Shown piece after piece: positions 28,765-37,997 of a DNA stretch of 61,711 nt. Within the stretch, counting starts at the first letter, position 1, and each line of letters starts with the position of its first letter. A model generated the notes under the pieces. It searched no databases and had not been told where the DNA came from. It worked only from the letters and a program-made list of their open reading frames with translations. The translations under genes were made by a program, and so were the position numbers. The stretch is from Bacillus pumilus (GTDB lineage: Bacteria; Bacillota; Bacilli; Bacillales; Bacillaceae), in the NCBI RefSeq assembly GCF_002744245.1, contig NZ_NKHG01000043.1:1-61711 (forward strand), read 5' to 3'.

Positions 28765-29859
28765 ATGAACCGAATGAAGAACTTGTCTTCTTGGCTTAAG
28801 AAAAAAGACATTCAAGGTGCATTTATACATACAAAGGAAAATGTGTTTTATCTATCAGGATACTTCACAGAGCCGCACGAAAGAGTCATGGGGCTGTTTG
28901 TTTTTCAGGAAGCAGATCCATTTTTTATTTTGCCTAAGATGGAAGTGGAGCAGGCAAAGAATGCAGGATGGTCTGGTGATATCATTGGGTATGAAGACCA
29001 TGAAAACCCATTTGACTTCATTCAGTCAGCGATAGAAAAACGAGGTGTGCGAGCGACTCGTCTTGCGATTGAAAAAGAGTCTATTCCGCTTCAAAGAGCA
29101 GAGCAGCTACAAGCTGTCACGGGTACAGAAACATTCGTCCGCGCAGAAGAGGAACTAAACCAGCTAAGACTGATTAAAGACGAAGCTGAAATTGCTACAC
29201 TGAAAAAAGCCGCTCAATTGGCTGATGAAGGTGTAAACATTGGGGTCAACGCCTTAAAAGAAGGAATCACAGAAACAGAAGTGCTCGCTGTCATTGAATA
29301 TGAACTAAAGAAAAAAGGTATTCAAGGCATGTCCTTTTCAACAATGGTTCTTTTTGGTGAAAAATCAGGCGAGCCTCACGGGAATCCAGGACAGACAGCC
29401 TTAAAAAAAGGCGATTTTGTGTTATTTGATCTTGGCGTCATTGTGGATGGATATTGTTCAGATATTACGAGAACGTTTATCTTCCAAGAAGCATCTGAAA
29501 AGCAAAAGGACATTTATCACACCGTATTAAACGCAGAAATGGCCGCACTTGAAATGAGTCAGGCAGGCGTGAGAATCGGTGACCTTGACTTAAAGGCAAG
29601 GGGACTGATCAAAGAAGCGGGATATGGCGAATATTTTCCACATCGCCTTGGACATGGATTAGGTGTCTCTGTTCATGAATTTCCTTCTATGAGCCAAGCC
29701 AATGATAACCTTCTGCAAGAGGGGATGGTCTATACGATCGAGCCGGGTATTTATGTACCAGGAGTCGGCGGTGTTAGAATTGAAGATGATGTACTCATTA
29801 CAGCAGATGGTCCTGTCACCTTAACCAATTATCCAAAAGAGCTGACGATCATCCAGTAA
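28765..29859 (+). CDS. ykvY: M24 family metallopeptidase YkvY (Xaa-Pro dipeptidase-like)
   Basis: A creatinase/pita-bread-fold aminopeptidase-type protein of 364 residues. It has the N-terminal creatinase domain and C-terminal M24 domain. The metal ligands are visible as FDLGVIVDGYCSDITRTF (two Asp), HRLGHGLGVSVHE (His), TIEPGIY (Glu) and RIEDD (Glu). Members cleave Xaa-Pro dipeptides. The ATG at 28765 has SD GAGGAGG and gives the B. subtilis length. The frame opens further upstream without a better SD. Confidence 0.9.
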   Translation: MNRMKNLSSWLKKKDIQGAFIHTKENVFYLSGYFTEPHERVMGLFVFQEADPFFILPKMEVEQAKNAGWSGDIIGYEDHENPFDFIQSAIEKRGVRATRLAIEKESIPLQRAEQLQAVTGTETFVRAEEELNQLRLIKDEAEIATLKKAAQLADEGVNIGVNALKEGITETEVLAVIEYELKKKGIQGMSFSTMVLFGEKSGEPHGNPGQTALKKGDFVLFDLGVIVDGYCSDITRTFIFQEASEKQKDIYHTVLNAEMAALEMSQAGVRIGDLDLKARGLIKEAGYGEYFPHRLGHGLGVSVHEFPSMSQANDNLLQEGMVYTIEPGIYVPGVGGVRIEDDVLITADGPVTLTNYPKELTIIQ

Positions 29860-29861
29860 TG

Positions 29862-29911
29862 AAAAAATCACGATGAACATCCCAAACATGGAAATGTCAT
29901 CGTGATTTTTT
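29862..29911. terminator. Bidirectional terminator between ykvY and a small leftward gene
   Basis: AAAAATCACGATGA / TCATCGTGATTTTT stem with A and T tracts on both sides. Confidence 0.88.
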
Positions 29912-29912
29912 G

Positions 29913-30056
29913 TCACTCTTGCCTATCCTTATCAACAAAAAAATCATCAATAGATTGAAACGGTTTGATTTTATGTTCTTTTCCTAAAGGATGTAGTGCG
30001 AAGCGAGCAGAAAACAAAACAGTCATACATAATATGATCCATATAATGATACCCAT
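29913..30056 (-). CDS. Small membrane protein, 47 residues
   Basis: A leftward frame begins MGIIIWIILCMTVLFSARFAL, a single N-terminal membrane helix, followed by a charged tail ending VDKDRQE. SD AAAGGGG precedes the ATG with good spacing, and the frame ends at the bidirectional terminator. It is divergent from ykvZ. No family recognised; membrane peptide of unknown role. Confidence 0.65.
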   Translation of the reverse strand: MGIIIWIILCMTVLFSARFALHPLGKEHKIKPFQSIDDFFVDKDRQE

Positions 30057-30149
30057 CTTGAATTCCCCTTTCCATCCAGTGATTTGTTCAGCTCACATAC
30101 ATCTTAAAGTATGAAACGCTTACCATATCAAGAGAAAGTAGGAGAAAAA

Positions 30150-31139
30150 ATGCCAAACATAAGGGAGATCGCGAAAAGAGCAGGCGTTTCTGTAACAACC
30201 GTCTCACGTGTGATGAATCATCATCCTTATGTCAAAGAAGAAAAACGAGAACGTGTACTGAATGCGATGAAAGAGCTCAAATATACAAGGAATATCCACG
30301 CAGTGCATTTAGCTAAGGGCTATTCTAATATGCTCGGAATCGTTCTTCCAACGATTGATCACTCTTATTTTAGCGGACTTGTGACGGGCATTGCCGAGAA
30401 AGCACAGGCGAGCGGCATGCATTTTGCTTTGTTTCAAACGGGTTATGATCCATCAAAAGAAAAAGAAGCATTGATGAGTTTAAAAGAGCGGCGTGTAGAC
30501 GGATTAATCTTTTGCTCAAATGCTTTAAGTGATCGAGACATTCTCAAGTGGCAAGATTTTGGCCCTGTTATTTTTTGTCATCCCACGCCACATGATGAAT
30601 GTTCTGCGGTGTCTATTGCGCATGATCAAGCTTTTAAAGAAGGGCTTGATCACTTAGCGTCATGCGGTCATCATCGAATTGCGATCGTTCTGGCCAGAAT
30701 AGAAGGAGCAAATAGCCAGTCTCGCCTTCAGGTTTATCAAGATATGATGCGATCGCTCGGGCAGGACATTGATGAGGAGTGGATCATCGAAGGAAAGCTG
30801 ACACTTTTTGATGGGAAGCAATTGTTTACAGAATGGCAGCTGATGAAAAATCGTCCCACAGCATTACTGATCACAAATGACGACGTATCAGCAGGCTTTT
30901 TATTAGAAGCGCAGCATCACCATATAAAAGTAGGGGAATCACCAGCGATACTTGGCTTTCAAAACGAACAATTGAGTGAAGCTCTTGGGATATCCAGCAT
31001 TCAGATTCCAATCAAACGAATGGGACAGGAAGCATTCGACTTGTTCAATCGAGCTTTAAAGGGAGAACCACCAGAAAAAAGAGTGCTGCCATTTCGCCTC
31101 ATTGAGCGAACGACCACTGTTTTAAAAAACAATCGTTGA
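30150..31139 (+). CDS. ykvZ: LacI-family transcriptional regulator YkvZ
   Basis: A 329-residue LacI/GalR regulator with N-terminal helix-turn-helix MPNIREIAKRAGVSVTTVSRV and a hinge region, followed by a periplasmic-binding-protein-like effector domain. The effector is unknown. The ATG at 30150 (SD AGTAGGAG) gives the family N-terminus; the track start at 30111 would add 13 residues. It lies directly before glcT as in B. subtilis. Confidence 0.88.
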   Translation: MPNIREIAKRAGVSVTTVSRVMNHHPYVKEEKRERVLNAMKELKYTRNIHAVHLAKGYSNMLGIVLPTIDHSYFSGLVTGIAEKAQASGMHFALFQTGYDPSKEKEALMSLKERRVDGLIFCSNALSDRDILKWQDFGPVIFCHPTPHDECSAVSIAHDQAFKEGLDHLASCGHHRIAIVLARIEGANSQSRLQVYQDMMRSLGQDIDEEWIIEGKLTLFDGKQLFTEWQLMKNRPTALLITNDDVSAGFLLEAQHHHIKVGESPAILGFQNEQLSEALGISSIQIPIKRMGQEAFDLFNRALKGEPPEKRVLPFRLIERTTTVLKNNR

Positions 31140-31194
31140 CTCACGTTTCATCTGTTTTGTACGATAAGAGGGATTGAATAAGAAGGAGGTGGGG

Positions 31195-32049
31195 ATGTTC
31201 ATGGAATCCTTCACCGTTGATAAAGCGCTAAATAATAATGTCATCATCGCAAGACACCCTTCTTTGGGCGAAGTGGTCCTGATTGGAAAAGGGATCGGCT
31301 TCGGGAAAAAATCGGGTGATGTTCTCGATCAAGCCGCATTTGAGAAGATGTTTGTGTTAAAAAACACGAAGGAACAAACAGAATACAAACAATTGCTGCA
31401 TCACATTGATGAGAACATGATCGAGCTTGCCAATGACGTCATTTATCATATACGAGAAAAAATGGGGCATCGCTTGAATGAGCATATTCACATTGCACTG
31501 ACCGATCATATTGCCTTTAGCTTTAAGCGAGTACAGCAAGGCTATGATATCACCAATCCTTTTATGCTTGAGACAAAGTCGTTATACCCGAAAGAATACG
31601 AGGTCGCAAAGGAAGTCGTTGAACTGATCAACGAGCGGCCGGATATCGAAACAAAGCTGCCAGAAGGAGAGATTGGCTTTATCGCTCTCCACATTCATTC
31701 AGCTTTAACAAACCGGCCTTTATCTGAGGTGAACCGTCATTCGCAACTCATCACACAAATGGTCCAGGTCATAGAAGATTCATTTCATATGAAGGTAGAC
31801 AGAGAAAGTATTCATTATTTACGTTTATTACGCCATATTACGTTTTCTATCGAGCGTATTAAACGAGAAGAATCATTAGAGGAGCCAGAAAAATTGCTTC
31901 ATCTATTGAAAAATGAATATCCTTTATGCTACAATACTGCTTGGAAAATGATCAAAATATTGCAACATGCATTGAAAAAGCCTGTACAAGATGCTGAAGC
32001 TGTTTATCTGACTCTTCACCTGTACAGATTGACTAATAAAATTTCATAG
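31195..32049 (+). CDS. glcT: Transcription antiterminator GlcT
   Basis: This BglG/SacY-type RNA-binding antiterminator controls ptsG. The N-terminal CAT RNA-binding domain (about residues 1-55, LNNNVIIARHP and GKGIGFGKKSGD) is followed by PRD1 and PRD2 (NEHIHIALTDHIAF; EGEIGFIALHIHSAL) carrying the phosphorylatable histidines. Glucose availability is sensed by PtsG-dependent phosphorylation. SD AAGGAGG fits the ATG at 31195; 31201 is an alternative that matches B. subtilis slightly better. Its RNA target lies just downstream, before ptsG. Confidence 0.93.
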   Translation: MFMESFTVDKALNNNVIIARHPSLGEVVLIGKGIGFGKKSGDVLDQAAFEKMFVLKNTKEQTEYKQLLHHIDENMIELANDVIYHIREKMGHRLNEHIHIALTDHIAFSFKRVQQGYDITNPFMLETKSLYPKEYEVAKEVVELINERPDIETKLPEGEIGFIALHIHSALTNRPLSEVNRHSQLITQMVQVIEDSFHMKVDRESIHYLRLLRHITFSIERIKREESLEEPEKLLHLLKNEYPLCYNTAWKMIKILQHALKKPVQDAEAVYLTLHLYRLTNKIS

Positions 32050-32059
32050 TTTCCTTGAA

Positions 32060-32089
32060 ACGTGTAACTGATTCGATCAGGCATGAGTG
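32060..32089 (+). promoter_or_regulatory. Ribonucleic antiterminator (RAT) for GlcT
   Basis: The 30-base imperfect inverted repeat beginning ACGTGTAACTGATTCG and ending AGGCATGAGTG closely resembles the B. subtilis ptsG RAT. Its 3' half overlaps the left arm of the following terminator, so the two folds are mutually exclusive. Confidence 0.9.
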
Positions 32090-32155
32090 ACTTAAGGTAA
32101 ATACAGGATAAGATCCTGTTATTTGCGCAACCTTATATCACCATGCCTTTTTTTT
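32079..32155 (+). terminator. Conditional terminator in the ptsG leader
   Basis: A long-range stem, GGCATG.GTGA.TTAAGGT pairing with ACCTTATATCACCATGCC, encloses a second hairpin (AGGAT/ATCCT) and is followed by eight T. GlcT bound to the RAT prevents it. Confidence 0.88.
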
Positions 32156-32252
32156 GTGTTTGAAAGTGAAATGTAAACGGTTAATTATGAAATGTACGTC
32201 AGGAAGCGATTGAAGTGTATGTTGTAAGCGAAAACAAAAGGAGGTTCAACCA

Positions 32253-34352
32253 GTGTTTAAATCACTTTTTGGTGTGTTGCAAAAAATTGGACGAGCACTT
32301 ATGCTTCCAGTTGCCATCCTTCCTGCTGCTGGTATTTTATTAGCACTTGGAAATGCGATGCAAAATCCGCAACTGATTGATGTAGCTCAATTTTTAAGCA
32401 ATGATACAATTCAGCTTGTTGCAAGTGTTATGGAAAATGCAGGGAACATTGTCTTCTCGAATCTTCCGCTCTTATTTGCCGTAGGGGTTGCCATCGGTCT
32501 TGCCAATGGAGACGGTGTGGCAGGGATTGCCGCAATCATCGGTTATCTTGTCATGAACGTTGCCATGAGTGCCGTTTTAGTGGCAAATGGATCGATCCCT
32601 TCAGATTCTGTGAAATTAGCTCAATTTTTCAAGGAAAGTCATCCAGAGTATATCAACATGCTCGGCATTCCGACCTTGTCTACCGGCGTTTTTGGCGGGA
32701 TCATTGTTGGGGTATTAGCAGCTTATATGTATAATAAATTTTACAAAATTGAGCTCCCACAATATCTCGGTTTCTTTGCTGGTAAACGTTTTGTTCCAAT
32801 CGTCACATCTATTTCAGCACTTATTTTAGGGCTTTTAATGCTGATCATTTGGCCGCCAATCCAAAGTGCACTGAACTCGTTTTCAACAGGACTGCTTGCA
32901 GCGAATGAGCCGCTTGCTGCCTTTGTATTCGGTGTGATTGAACGTTCACTAATTCCATTTGGTCTGCACCATATTTTCTACTCGCCATTCTGGTATGAAT
33001 TCTTTAGCTATAAGAGCTTATCAGGAGATCTCGTACGTGGTGACCAGCGTATCTTCATGGCACAAATCAAGGATGGTGTCCAGCTGACAGCCGGAACATT
33101 CATGACAGGGAAATATCCGTTCATGATGTTTGGACTTCCAGCAGCAGCACTTGCGATTTACCATGAAGCGAAACCAAAGAATAAAAAGCTTGTAGCTGGA
33201 ATTATGGGTTCAGCTGCACTCACATCTTTCTTAACAGGAATTACAGAACCGCTTGAATTTTCATTCTTGTTCGTTGCACCAGTATTATTTGCGATTCACT
33301 GCGTATTTGCTGGATTATCCTTTATGATAATGGATATTCTAAACGTGAAAATCGGGATGACCTTCTCAGGAGGGTTAATCGACTTCTTCTTGTTTGGTAT
33401 CTTGCCAAACAGAACGGCTTGGTGGCTTGTGATTCCAGTAGGTCTCGTACTGGCTGTCATTTATTACTTCGGATTTAGATTTGCAATTCGCAAATTCAAT
33501 CTGAAAACGCCAGGTCGTGAGGATGAAGCGGCAGATGGTGCAAGTGGAGCTACGTCTGAAAAAGGCGATGACTTGCCGTATGAAATCCTTGAAGCGATGG
33601 GTGATCAAGAAAACATTAAACACCTAGATGCTTGTATTACGCGTCTGCGTGTCACTGTGAATGATCAGAAAAAAGTGGACAAAGACCGTCTGAAAAAGCT
33701 TGGCGCTTCAGGTGTTCTCGAAGTAGGGAACAACATTCAGGCAATCTTTGGCCCGCGCTCTGATAATTTAAAAACACAAATGCAAGACATTATTGCCGGC
33801 CGCACGCCTCGACCAGCTAAAGACCCTTCTGCAAAAGAAGAAGTCAGCCAGCAGGTCGAAGAAGTGATTGCAAAGCCGCTTCAAAACGAGCAAGGTGAAG
33901 ACATGTTTGCTTCACCAATTACAGGGGAGCTTCATCCAATTACAGATGTGCCAGATCAAGTATTCTCAGGGAAAATGATGGGTGACGGTTTCGCCATCTT
34001 GCCAAAAGAGGGAACGGTGGTTTCACCAGTGAAAGGGAAAATCTTAAATGTGTTCCCAACGAAACACGCAATTGGCCTCCAATCTGATGGTGGACTTGAA
34101 ATTTTGATTCACTTCGGTATTGATACGGTCAGCCTTAAAGGAGAAGGATTTGAAGCATTTGTACAAGAGGGAGATCAAGTAGAAATCGGTCAAAAACTCT
34201 TAGAGGTTGATATTGATAAAATTAAGTCAGAAGTACCATCTTTAATGACACCAATTATATTTACAAACTTAAGTGAAGGACAATTTATTGACCTTCAAGA
34301 ATCTGGTGAAATCAAAGCTGGTCAAGAAAACATCATGAAAATTTCAAAATAA
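32253..34352 (+). CDS. ptsG: PTS glucose-specific EIICBA transporter PtsG
   Basis: PtsG transports and phosphorylates glucose using phosphate from HPr. The 699-residue protein has the EIIC membrane domain (about 1-425), an EIIB domain with phosphorylated Cys461 (DACITRLRV), and an EIIA domain with His620 ([10 protein letters not shown]). These positions and the length equal B. subtilis PtsG. GTG start with SD AAAGGAGG. A cre-like TGTAAGCGAAAACA lies just upstream of the SD, but its relevance is unclear. Confidence 0.97.
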   Translation: MFKSLFGVLQKIGRALMLPVAILPAAGILLALGNAMQNPQLIDVAQFLSNDTIQLVASVMENAGNIVFSNLPLLFAVGVAIGLANGDGVAGIAAIIGYLVMNVAMSAVLVANGSIPSDSVKLAQFFKESHPEYINMLGIPTLSTGVFGGIIVGVLAAYMYNKFYKIELPQYLGFFAGKRFVPIVTSISALILGLLMLIIWPPIQSALNSFSTGLLAANEPLAAFVFGVIERSLIPFGLHHIFYSPFWYEFFSYKSLSGDLVRGDQRIFMAQIKDGVQLTAGTFMTGKYPFMMFGLPAAALAIYHEAKPKNKKLVAGIMGSAALTSFLTGITEPLEFSFLFVAPVLFAIHCVFAGLSFMIMDILNVKIGMTFSGGLIDFFLFGILPNRTAWWLVIPVGLVLAVIYYFGFRFAIRKFNLKTPGREDEAADGASGATSEKGDDLPYEILEAMGDQENIKHLDACITRLRVTVNDQKKVDKDRLKKLGASGVLEVGNNIQAIFGPRSDNLKTQMQDIIAGRTPRPAKDPSAKEEVSQQVEEVIAKPLQNEQGEDMFASPITGELHPITDVPDQVFSGKMMGDGFAILPKEGTVVSPVKGKILNVFPTKHAIGLQSDGGLEILIHFGIDTVSLKGEGFEAFVQEGDQVEIGQKLLEVDIDKIKSEVPSLMTPIIFTNLSEGQFIDLQESGEIKAGQENIMKISK

Positions 34353-34445
34353 TTTTCATAACTGCCGTTCTTGTTAGATGACAAGCTCGGCAGTATGATA
34401 TAATATTGTGGATGTATTAATTGTATAAAAAGGAGATTGATAAAA

Positions 34446-34712
34446 ATGGCTCAACAAACATTCAAAGTAACTGCAGATTCTGGAATTCACGCACGCCCTG
34501 CAACAGTTCTTGTTCAAACTGCTAGTAAATATGATGCTGATATCAACTTAGAATATAATGGTAAAACAGTGAACCTGAAATCTATTATGGGTGTAATGTC
34601 TCTAGGAATTGCGAAAGGTGCTACGATCACAATCTCTGCTTCTGGTTCTGATGAAAATGATGCACTTGCTGCGCTAAAAGACACAATGAAAAGTGAAGGC
34701 CTAGGCGAGTAA
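34446..34712 (+). CDS. ptsH: Phosphocarrier protein HPr
   Basis: HPr carries phosphate from enzyme I to PTS permeases and, when phosphorylated on Ser46 by HprK, acts as CcpA corepressor. The 88-residue protein has His15 (SGIHARPAT) and Ser46 ([11 protein letters not shown]). The ATG at 34446 has SD AAAGGAGAT. Its TAA overlaps the ptsI start codon. A possible -10 TATAAT lies at about 34400 between ptsG and ptsH. Confidence 0.97.
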   Translation: MAQQTFKVTADSGIHARPATVLVQTASKYDADINLEYNGKTVNLKSIMGVMSLGIAKGATITISASGSDENDALAALKDTMKSEGLGE

Positions 34713-36430
34713 TGCAACAACTGAAAGGAATCGGTGCTTCAGCAGGCGTTGCGATTGCAAAAGCATATCGTCTGGAAGAACCAGATTTAACAGTTCATCA
34801 AAAAGACATCAACGATCCAGAGACAGAAGTGAAACGCTTTGAAGAAGCAATTCATGTTTCAAAACAAGAACTTGAAGCAATTAAAGAGCATGCACTAAAA
34901 GAGCTTGGCCAAGACAAAGCAGATATCTTTTCTGCACACCTTCTTGTGTTAAGTGATCCAGAGCTGCTAAACCCGGTTAAGGATAAAATCAAATCTGATA
35001 AAGTAAATGCTGAATTTGCTTTAAAAGAAACAGCGGCCATGTTTGTCACGATGTTTGAAGCAATGGACAATGAATACATGAAGGAGCGTGCAGCGGATAT
35101 TCGCGACGTAACAAAACGTGTTACTGGACATTTGCTAGGCGTTGACATTCCAAACCCAAGTATGATTTCTGAAGAAGTCATTATCATTGCAGAAGATTTA
35201 ACACCTTCTGATACTGCTCAGCTGAACCGACAATTCGTCAAAGGGTTTGCGACAGATATTGGCGGTCGAACTTCTCACTCAGCCATCATGGCAAGATCTA
35301 TGGAGATTCCAGCAGTTGTTGGAACAAAAGAAGCGACAAAAACGGTGAAAAACGATGATGTCATCATTGTTGATGGTATTAGCGGAGACGTCATCATTCA
35401 ACCTTCTGAAGATGAAGTGAAAGCGTATCAAAAAAAGCATGAAGACTACTTAGCTCAAAAAGCGGAATGGGCGAAACTTGTTGACCAGCCAACGGTGACA
35501 AAAGACGGCGTTCACGTAGAGTTAGCTGCGAATATCGGAACACCTGAAGATGTAAAAGGTGTGCTTGAAAATGGCGGCGAAGCAGTCGGATTGTACCGTA
35601 CAGAATTTTTATACATGGGCAGAGATCAGCTTCCAACAGAAGAAGAACAGTTCGACGCTTATAAAACAGTTCTAGAGAAGATGGAAGGGAAAGCAGTTGT
35701 TGTCCGCACACTTGATATTGGTGGCGACAAAGAACTTCCTTACTTGCAGCTTCCAAAAGAAATGAACCCGTTTCTTGGCTTTAGAGCAATCCGTCTTTGC
35801 TTAGAAGAGCAGGAGATTTTCAGAACACAACTACGCGCCTTACTTCGTGCAAGTACATATGGAAACTTGAAAATTATGTTCCCTATGATCGCGACGTTAT
35901 CAGAGTTTAGAGAAGCAAAAGCCATTTTACTTGAAGAAAAAGAAGCATTAGTTGCCAGTGGTACAGACGTATCTGATTCCATCGAAATCGGTATAATGGT
36001 GGAAATTCCATCAACAGCTGTCATCGCAGACCAATTTGCAAAAGAAGTAGATTTCTTCAGTATCGGAACAAATGATTTGATTCAATACACAATGGCTGCT
36101 GATCGAATGAACGAACGAGTGTCTTATCTTTATCAGCCATACAATCCAGCGATTTTACGCCTTATTACGCTTGTCATTGAAGCAGCGCATAAAGAAGGCA
36201 AATGGGTTGGTATGTGCGGTGAGATGGCAGGAGATGAAATTGCAATCCCACTTCTACTTGGATTAGGATTAGATGAATTCTCAATGAGTGCAACATCCAT
36301 TCTTCCAGCAAGAACGCAGCTAAGCAAGCTTTCTAAGGAAGAAGCTGCATCATTTAAAGAGCATATCTTATCACTTAGTACAACAGAAGAAGTTGTTGAA
36401 TTCGTCAAGAAAACGTTTCAAAACAACTAG
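34712..36430 (+). CDS. ptsI: PTS enzyme I
   Basis: Enzyme I autophosphorylates from phosphoenolpyruvate and passes phosphate to HPr. The 572-residue protein has the active-site His189 in [13 protein letters not shown] and the PEP-binding barrel motifs ([25 protein letters not shown]). The start overlaps the ptsH stop (TAATG), indicating translational coupling. Confidence 0.97.
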   Translation: MQQLKGIGASAGVAIAKAYRLEEPDLTVHQKDINDPETEVKRFEEAIHVSKQELEAIKEHALKELGQDKADIFSAHLLVLSDPELLNPVKDKIKSDKVNAEFALKETAAMFVTMFEAMDNEYMKERAADIRDVTKRVTGHLLGVDIPNPSMISEEVIIIAEDLTPSDTAQLNRQFVKGFATDIGGRTSHSAIMARSMEIPAVVGTKEATKTVKNDDVIIVDGISGDVIIQPSEDEVKAYQKKHEDYLAQKAEWAKLVDQPTVTKDGVHVELAANIGTPEDVKGVLENGGEAVGLYRTEFLYMGRDQLPTEEEQFDAYKTVLEKMEGKAVVVRTLDIGGDKELPYLQLPKEMNPFLGFRAIRLCLEEQEIFRTQLRALLRASTYGNLKIMFPMIATLSEFREAKAILLEEKEALVASGTDVSDSIEIGIMVEIPSTAVIADQFAKEVDFFSIGTNDLIQYTMAADRMNERVSYLYQPYNPAILRLITLVIEAAHKEGKWVGMCGEMAGDEIAIPLLLGLGLDEFSMSATSILPARTQLSKLSKEEAASFKEHILSLSTTEEVVEFVKKTFQNN

Positions 36431-36437
36431 GTGAATC

Positions 36438-36468
36438 AAACCAGGCAGGTTACTCTGTCTGGTTTTTT
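36438..36468 (+). terminator. Terminator of ptsHI
   Basis: AAACCAGGCAG / CTGTCTGGTTT stem followed by TTT. Confidence 0.9.
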
Positions 36469-36489
36469 GTCGAATTTTATCATATTAGG

Positions 36490-36518
36490 TCATATCGAGC
36501 GAAGAGAAGGGCATCCTA
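36490..36518 (+). promoter_or_regulatory. Candidate SigG promoter of splAB
   Basis: TCATA (36490-36494), a 17-base spacer and CATCCTA (36512-36518) fit the SigG pattern GNATR-N17/18-CATNNTA. The splAB operon is SigG-dependent in B. subtilis. Confidence 0.65.
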
Positions 36519-36543
36519 TAATAAAAAAATGGAGGTGGCCAGA

Positions 36544-36771
36544 TTGCCTTTTTCAGACTATCAGCCGGGTGATCAAGTATATGTGATTTATCGAAATCCA
36601 CATACAGCAAATGTAGCACAAATTAAAGAAGCAGAAATCGTTTCACATCCATACAATGAACAAGAGCTTGCGTTATTTTTACTTGAAACATATCATCCAT
36701 TAGCACCTGATGATGCCGTATTTTCAACTTACGAAGAAGCTGAAGCCCTGTATCAAGATCTATTTGAATAA
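36544..36771 (+). CDS. splA: Spl operon regulator SplA
   Basis: A 75-residue TRAP-like protein, proposed in B. subtilis to act negatively on splAB. Motifs include YQPGDQVYVIYRNPHTANVA and STYEEAEALYQ. The ORF can start at ATG 36529, but that ATG overlaps the GGAGGTGG SD, so the TTG at 36544 is the likely start. splB follows after about 80 bases. Confidence 0.85.
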   Translation: MPFSDYQPGDQVYVIYRNPHTANVAQIKEAEIVSHPYNEQELALFLLETYHPLAPDDAVFSTYEEAEALYQDLFE

Positions 36772-36853
36772 GGGAGATATTAGAAAGGATAAAAGCCATC
36801 CTGAGCGGTTAAAGTAACGATATGGAAACCTTAAAGGTAAGGATGTGCTAAAT

Positions 36854-37882
36854 ATGATCAAGCCTTTCGTCCCCCAGCTTGTTTACATTGAACCTCGGGC
36901 GTTAGATTATCCATTAGGACAAAAGCTGAAGGAAAAGTTCGAAGGTATGGGAATTGAAATAAGAGAAACGACTTCACACAACCAGGTGAGAAATATACCG
37001 GGGAAAAATGACTTGCAAAAGTATCGTAATGCGAAATCAACGCTTGTCATTGGTGTGAGGAAAACATTGAAGTTTGATTCGTCTAAACCATCTGCGGAGT
37101 ATGCGATTCCGTTTGCGACAGGATGCATGGGGCATTGTCATTATTGTTATCTACAAACGACTATGGGAAGTAAGCCGTACATTCGAACATATGTCAATGT
37201 AGAAGAAATATTAGATCAGGCAGAGCAATACATGAATGAACGTGCGCCGGATATCACAAGATTTGAAGCCTCGTGTACCTCGGACATCGTAGGAATTGAC
37301 CATTTAACACATACACTCAAACGAGCAATAGAATACTTTGGGCAGACCGATCTTGGCAAGCTTCGCTTCGTCACTAAATTTCATCATGTCGATCATTTAT
37401 TAGATGCAAAACATAACGGACGAACAAGATTTCGTTTTAGTATTAATGCCGATTATGTCATTAAATATTTCGAACCAGGAACATCACCGCTCGATCAGCG
37501 GATTGAAGCGGCTGTTAAGGTAGCCAAAGCAGGCTATCCACTTGGCTTTATTATTGCCCCTATTTATATTCATGAAGGCTGGCAAGAGGGATATAAAGTG
37601 CTTTTTGAAAAGCTCGATGCAGCTCTTCCTGAAGATGTGAGACAAGATATCACCTTTGAAATGATTCAGCACCGCTTTACAAAACCAGCAAAGCGTGTCA
37701 TCCAAAAAAACTATCCGAAAACGAAATTAGAATTAGATGAAGAAAAAAGAAGATACAAGTGGGGGAGATATGGTATTGGAAAATATATCTATCAAAAAGA
37801 TGAGGAGCAAGAACTAAGACAGACGTTAGAATCATATATTGATCAGTACTTTTCTTCTGCAAAAATTGAATATTTCACTTAA
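36854..37882 (+). CDS. splB: Spore photoproduct lyase SplB
   Basis: SplB is a radical-SAM enzyme that reverts 5-thyminyl-5,6-dihydrothymine in germinating spores. The protein has the cluster motif CMGHCHYC with Cys91, Cys95 and Cys98, and the conserved catalytic Cys141 in EASCTSD. With the ATG at 36854 the length (342) and cysteine numbering equal B. subtilis SplB. A GTG at 36845 is an alternative with somewhat better SD spacing. It is followed by a terminator. Confidence 0.95.
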   Translation: MIKPFVPQLVYIEPRALDYPLGQKLKEKFEGMGIEIRETTSHNQVRNIPGKNDLQKYRNAKSTLVIGVRKTLKFDSSKPSAEYAIPFATGCMGHCHYCYLQTTMGSKPYIRTYVNVEEILDQAEQYMNERAPDITRFEASCTSDIVGIDHLTHTLKRAIEYFGQTDLGKLRFVTKFHHVDHLLDAKHNGRTRFRFSINADYVIKYFEPGTSPLDQRIEAAVKVAKAGYPLGFIIAPIYIHEGWQEGYKVLFEKLDAALPEDVRQDITFEMIQHRFTKPAKRVIQKNYPKTKLELDEEKRRYKWGRYGIGKYIYQKDEEQELRQTLESYIDQYFSSAKIEYFT

Positions 37883-37907
37883 AACAAGCCATATGGGCTT
37901 GTTTTTT
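37881..37907 (+). terminator. Terminator of splAB
   Basis: AAAACAAGCC / GGCTTGTTTT stem with a T tract. Confidence 0.9.
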
Positions 37908-37931
37908 CTATTTAAATTTTCTTGCAACTAT

Positions 37932-37958
37932 TGAATGCGGTACCAATTTTGCCGATAT
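37932..37958 (+). promoter_or_regulatory. SigD promoter of mcpC
   Basis: TGAA (37932-37935), a 15-base spacer and a perfect GCCGATAT -10 (37951-37958). Confidence 0.82.
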
Positions 37959-37997
37959 ACAAAATAAGATGCGAAGTAGGATGTAGGGGTGATGAGA

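Noticed and set aside
30113..30130. Palindrome-like TATGAAACGCTTACC before ykvZ
   Set aside because: Matches cre or LacI-type operators poorly; not distinguishable from chance.
32170..32238. cre-like sequences upstream of ptsG (TGTAAACGGTTAAT and TGTAAGCGAAAACA)
   Set aside because: They match the cre consensus at only 11-12 of 14 positions and lie after the leader terminator; GlcT control is better supported, so no CcpA site is claimed.
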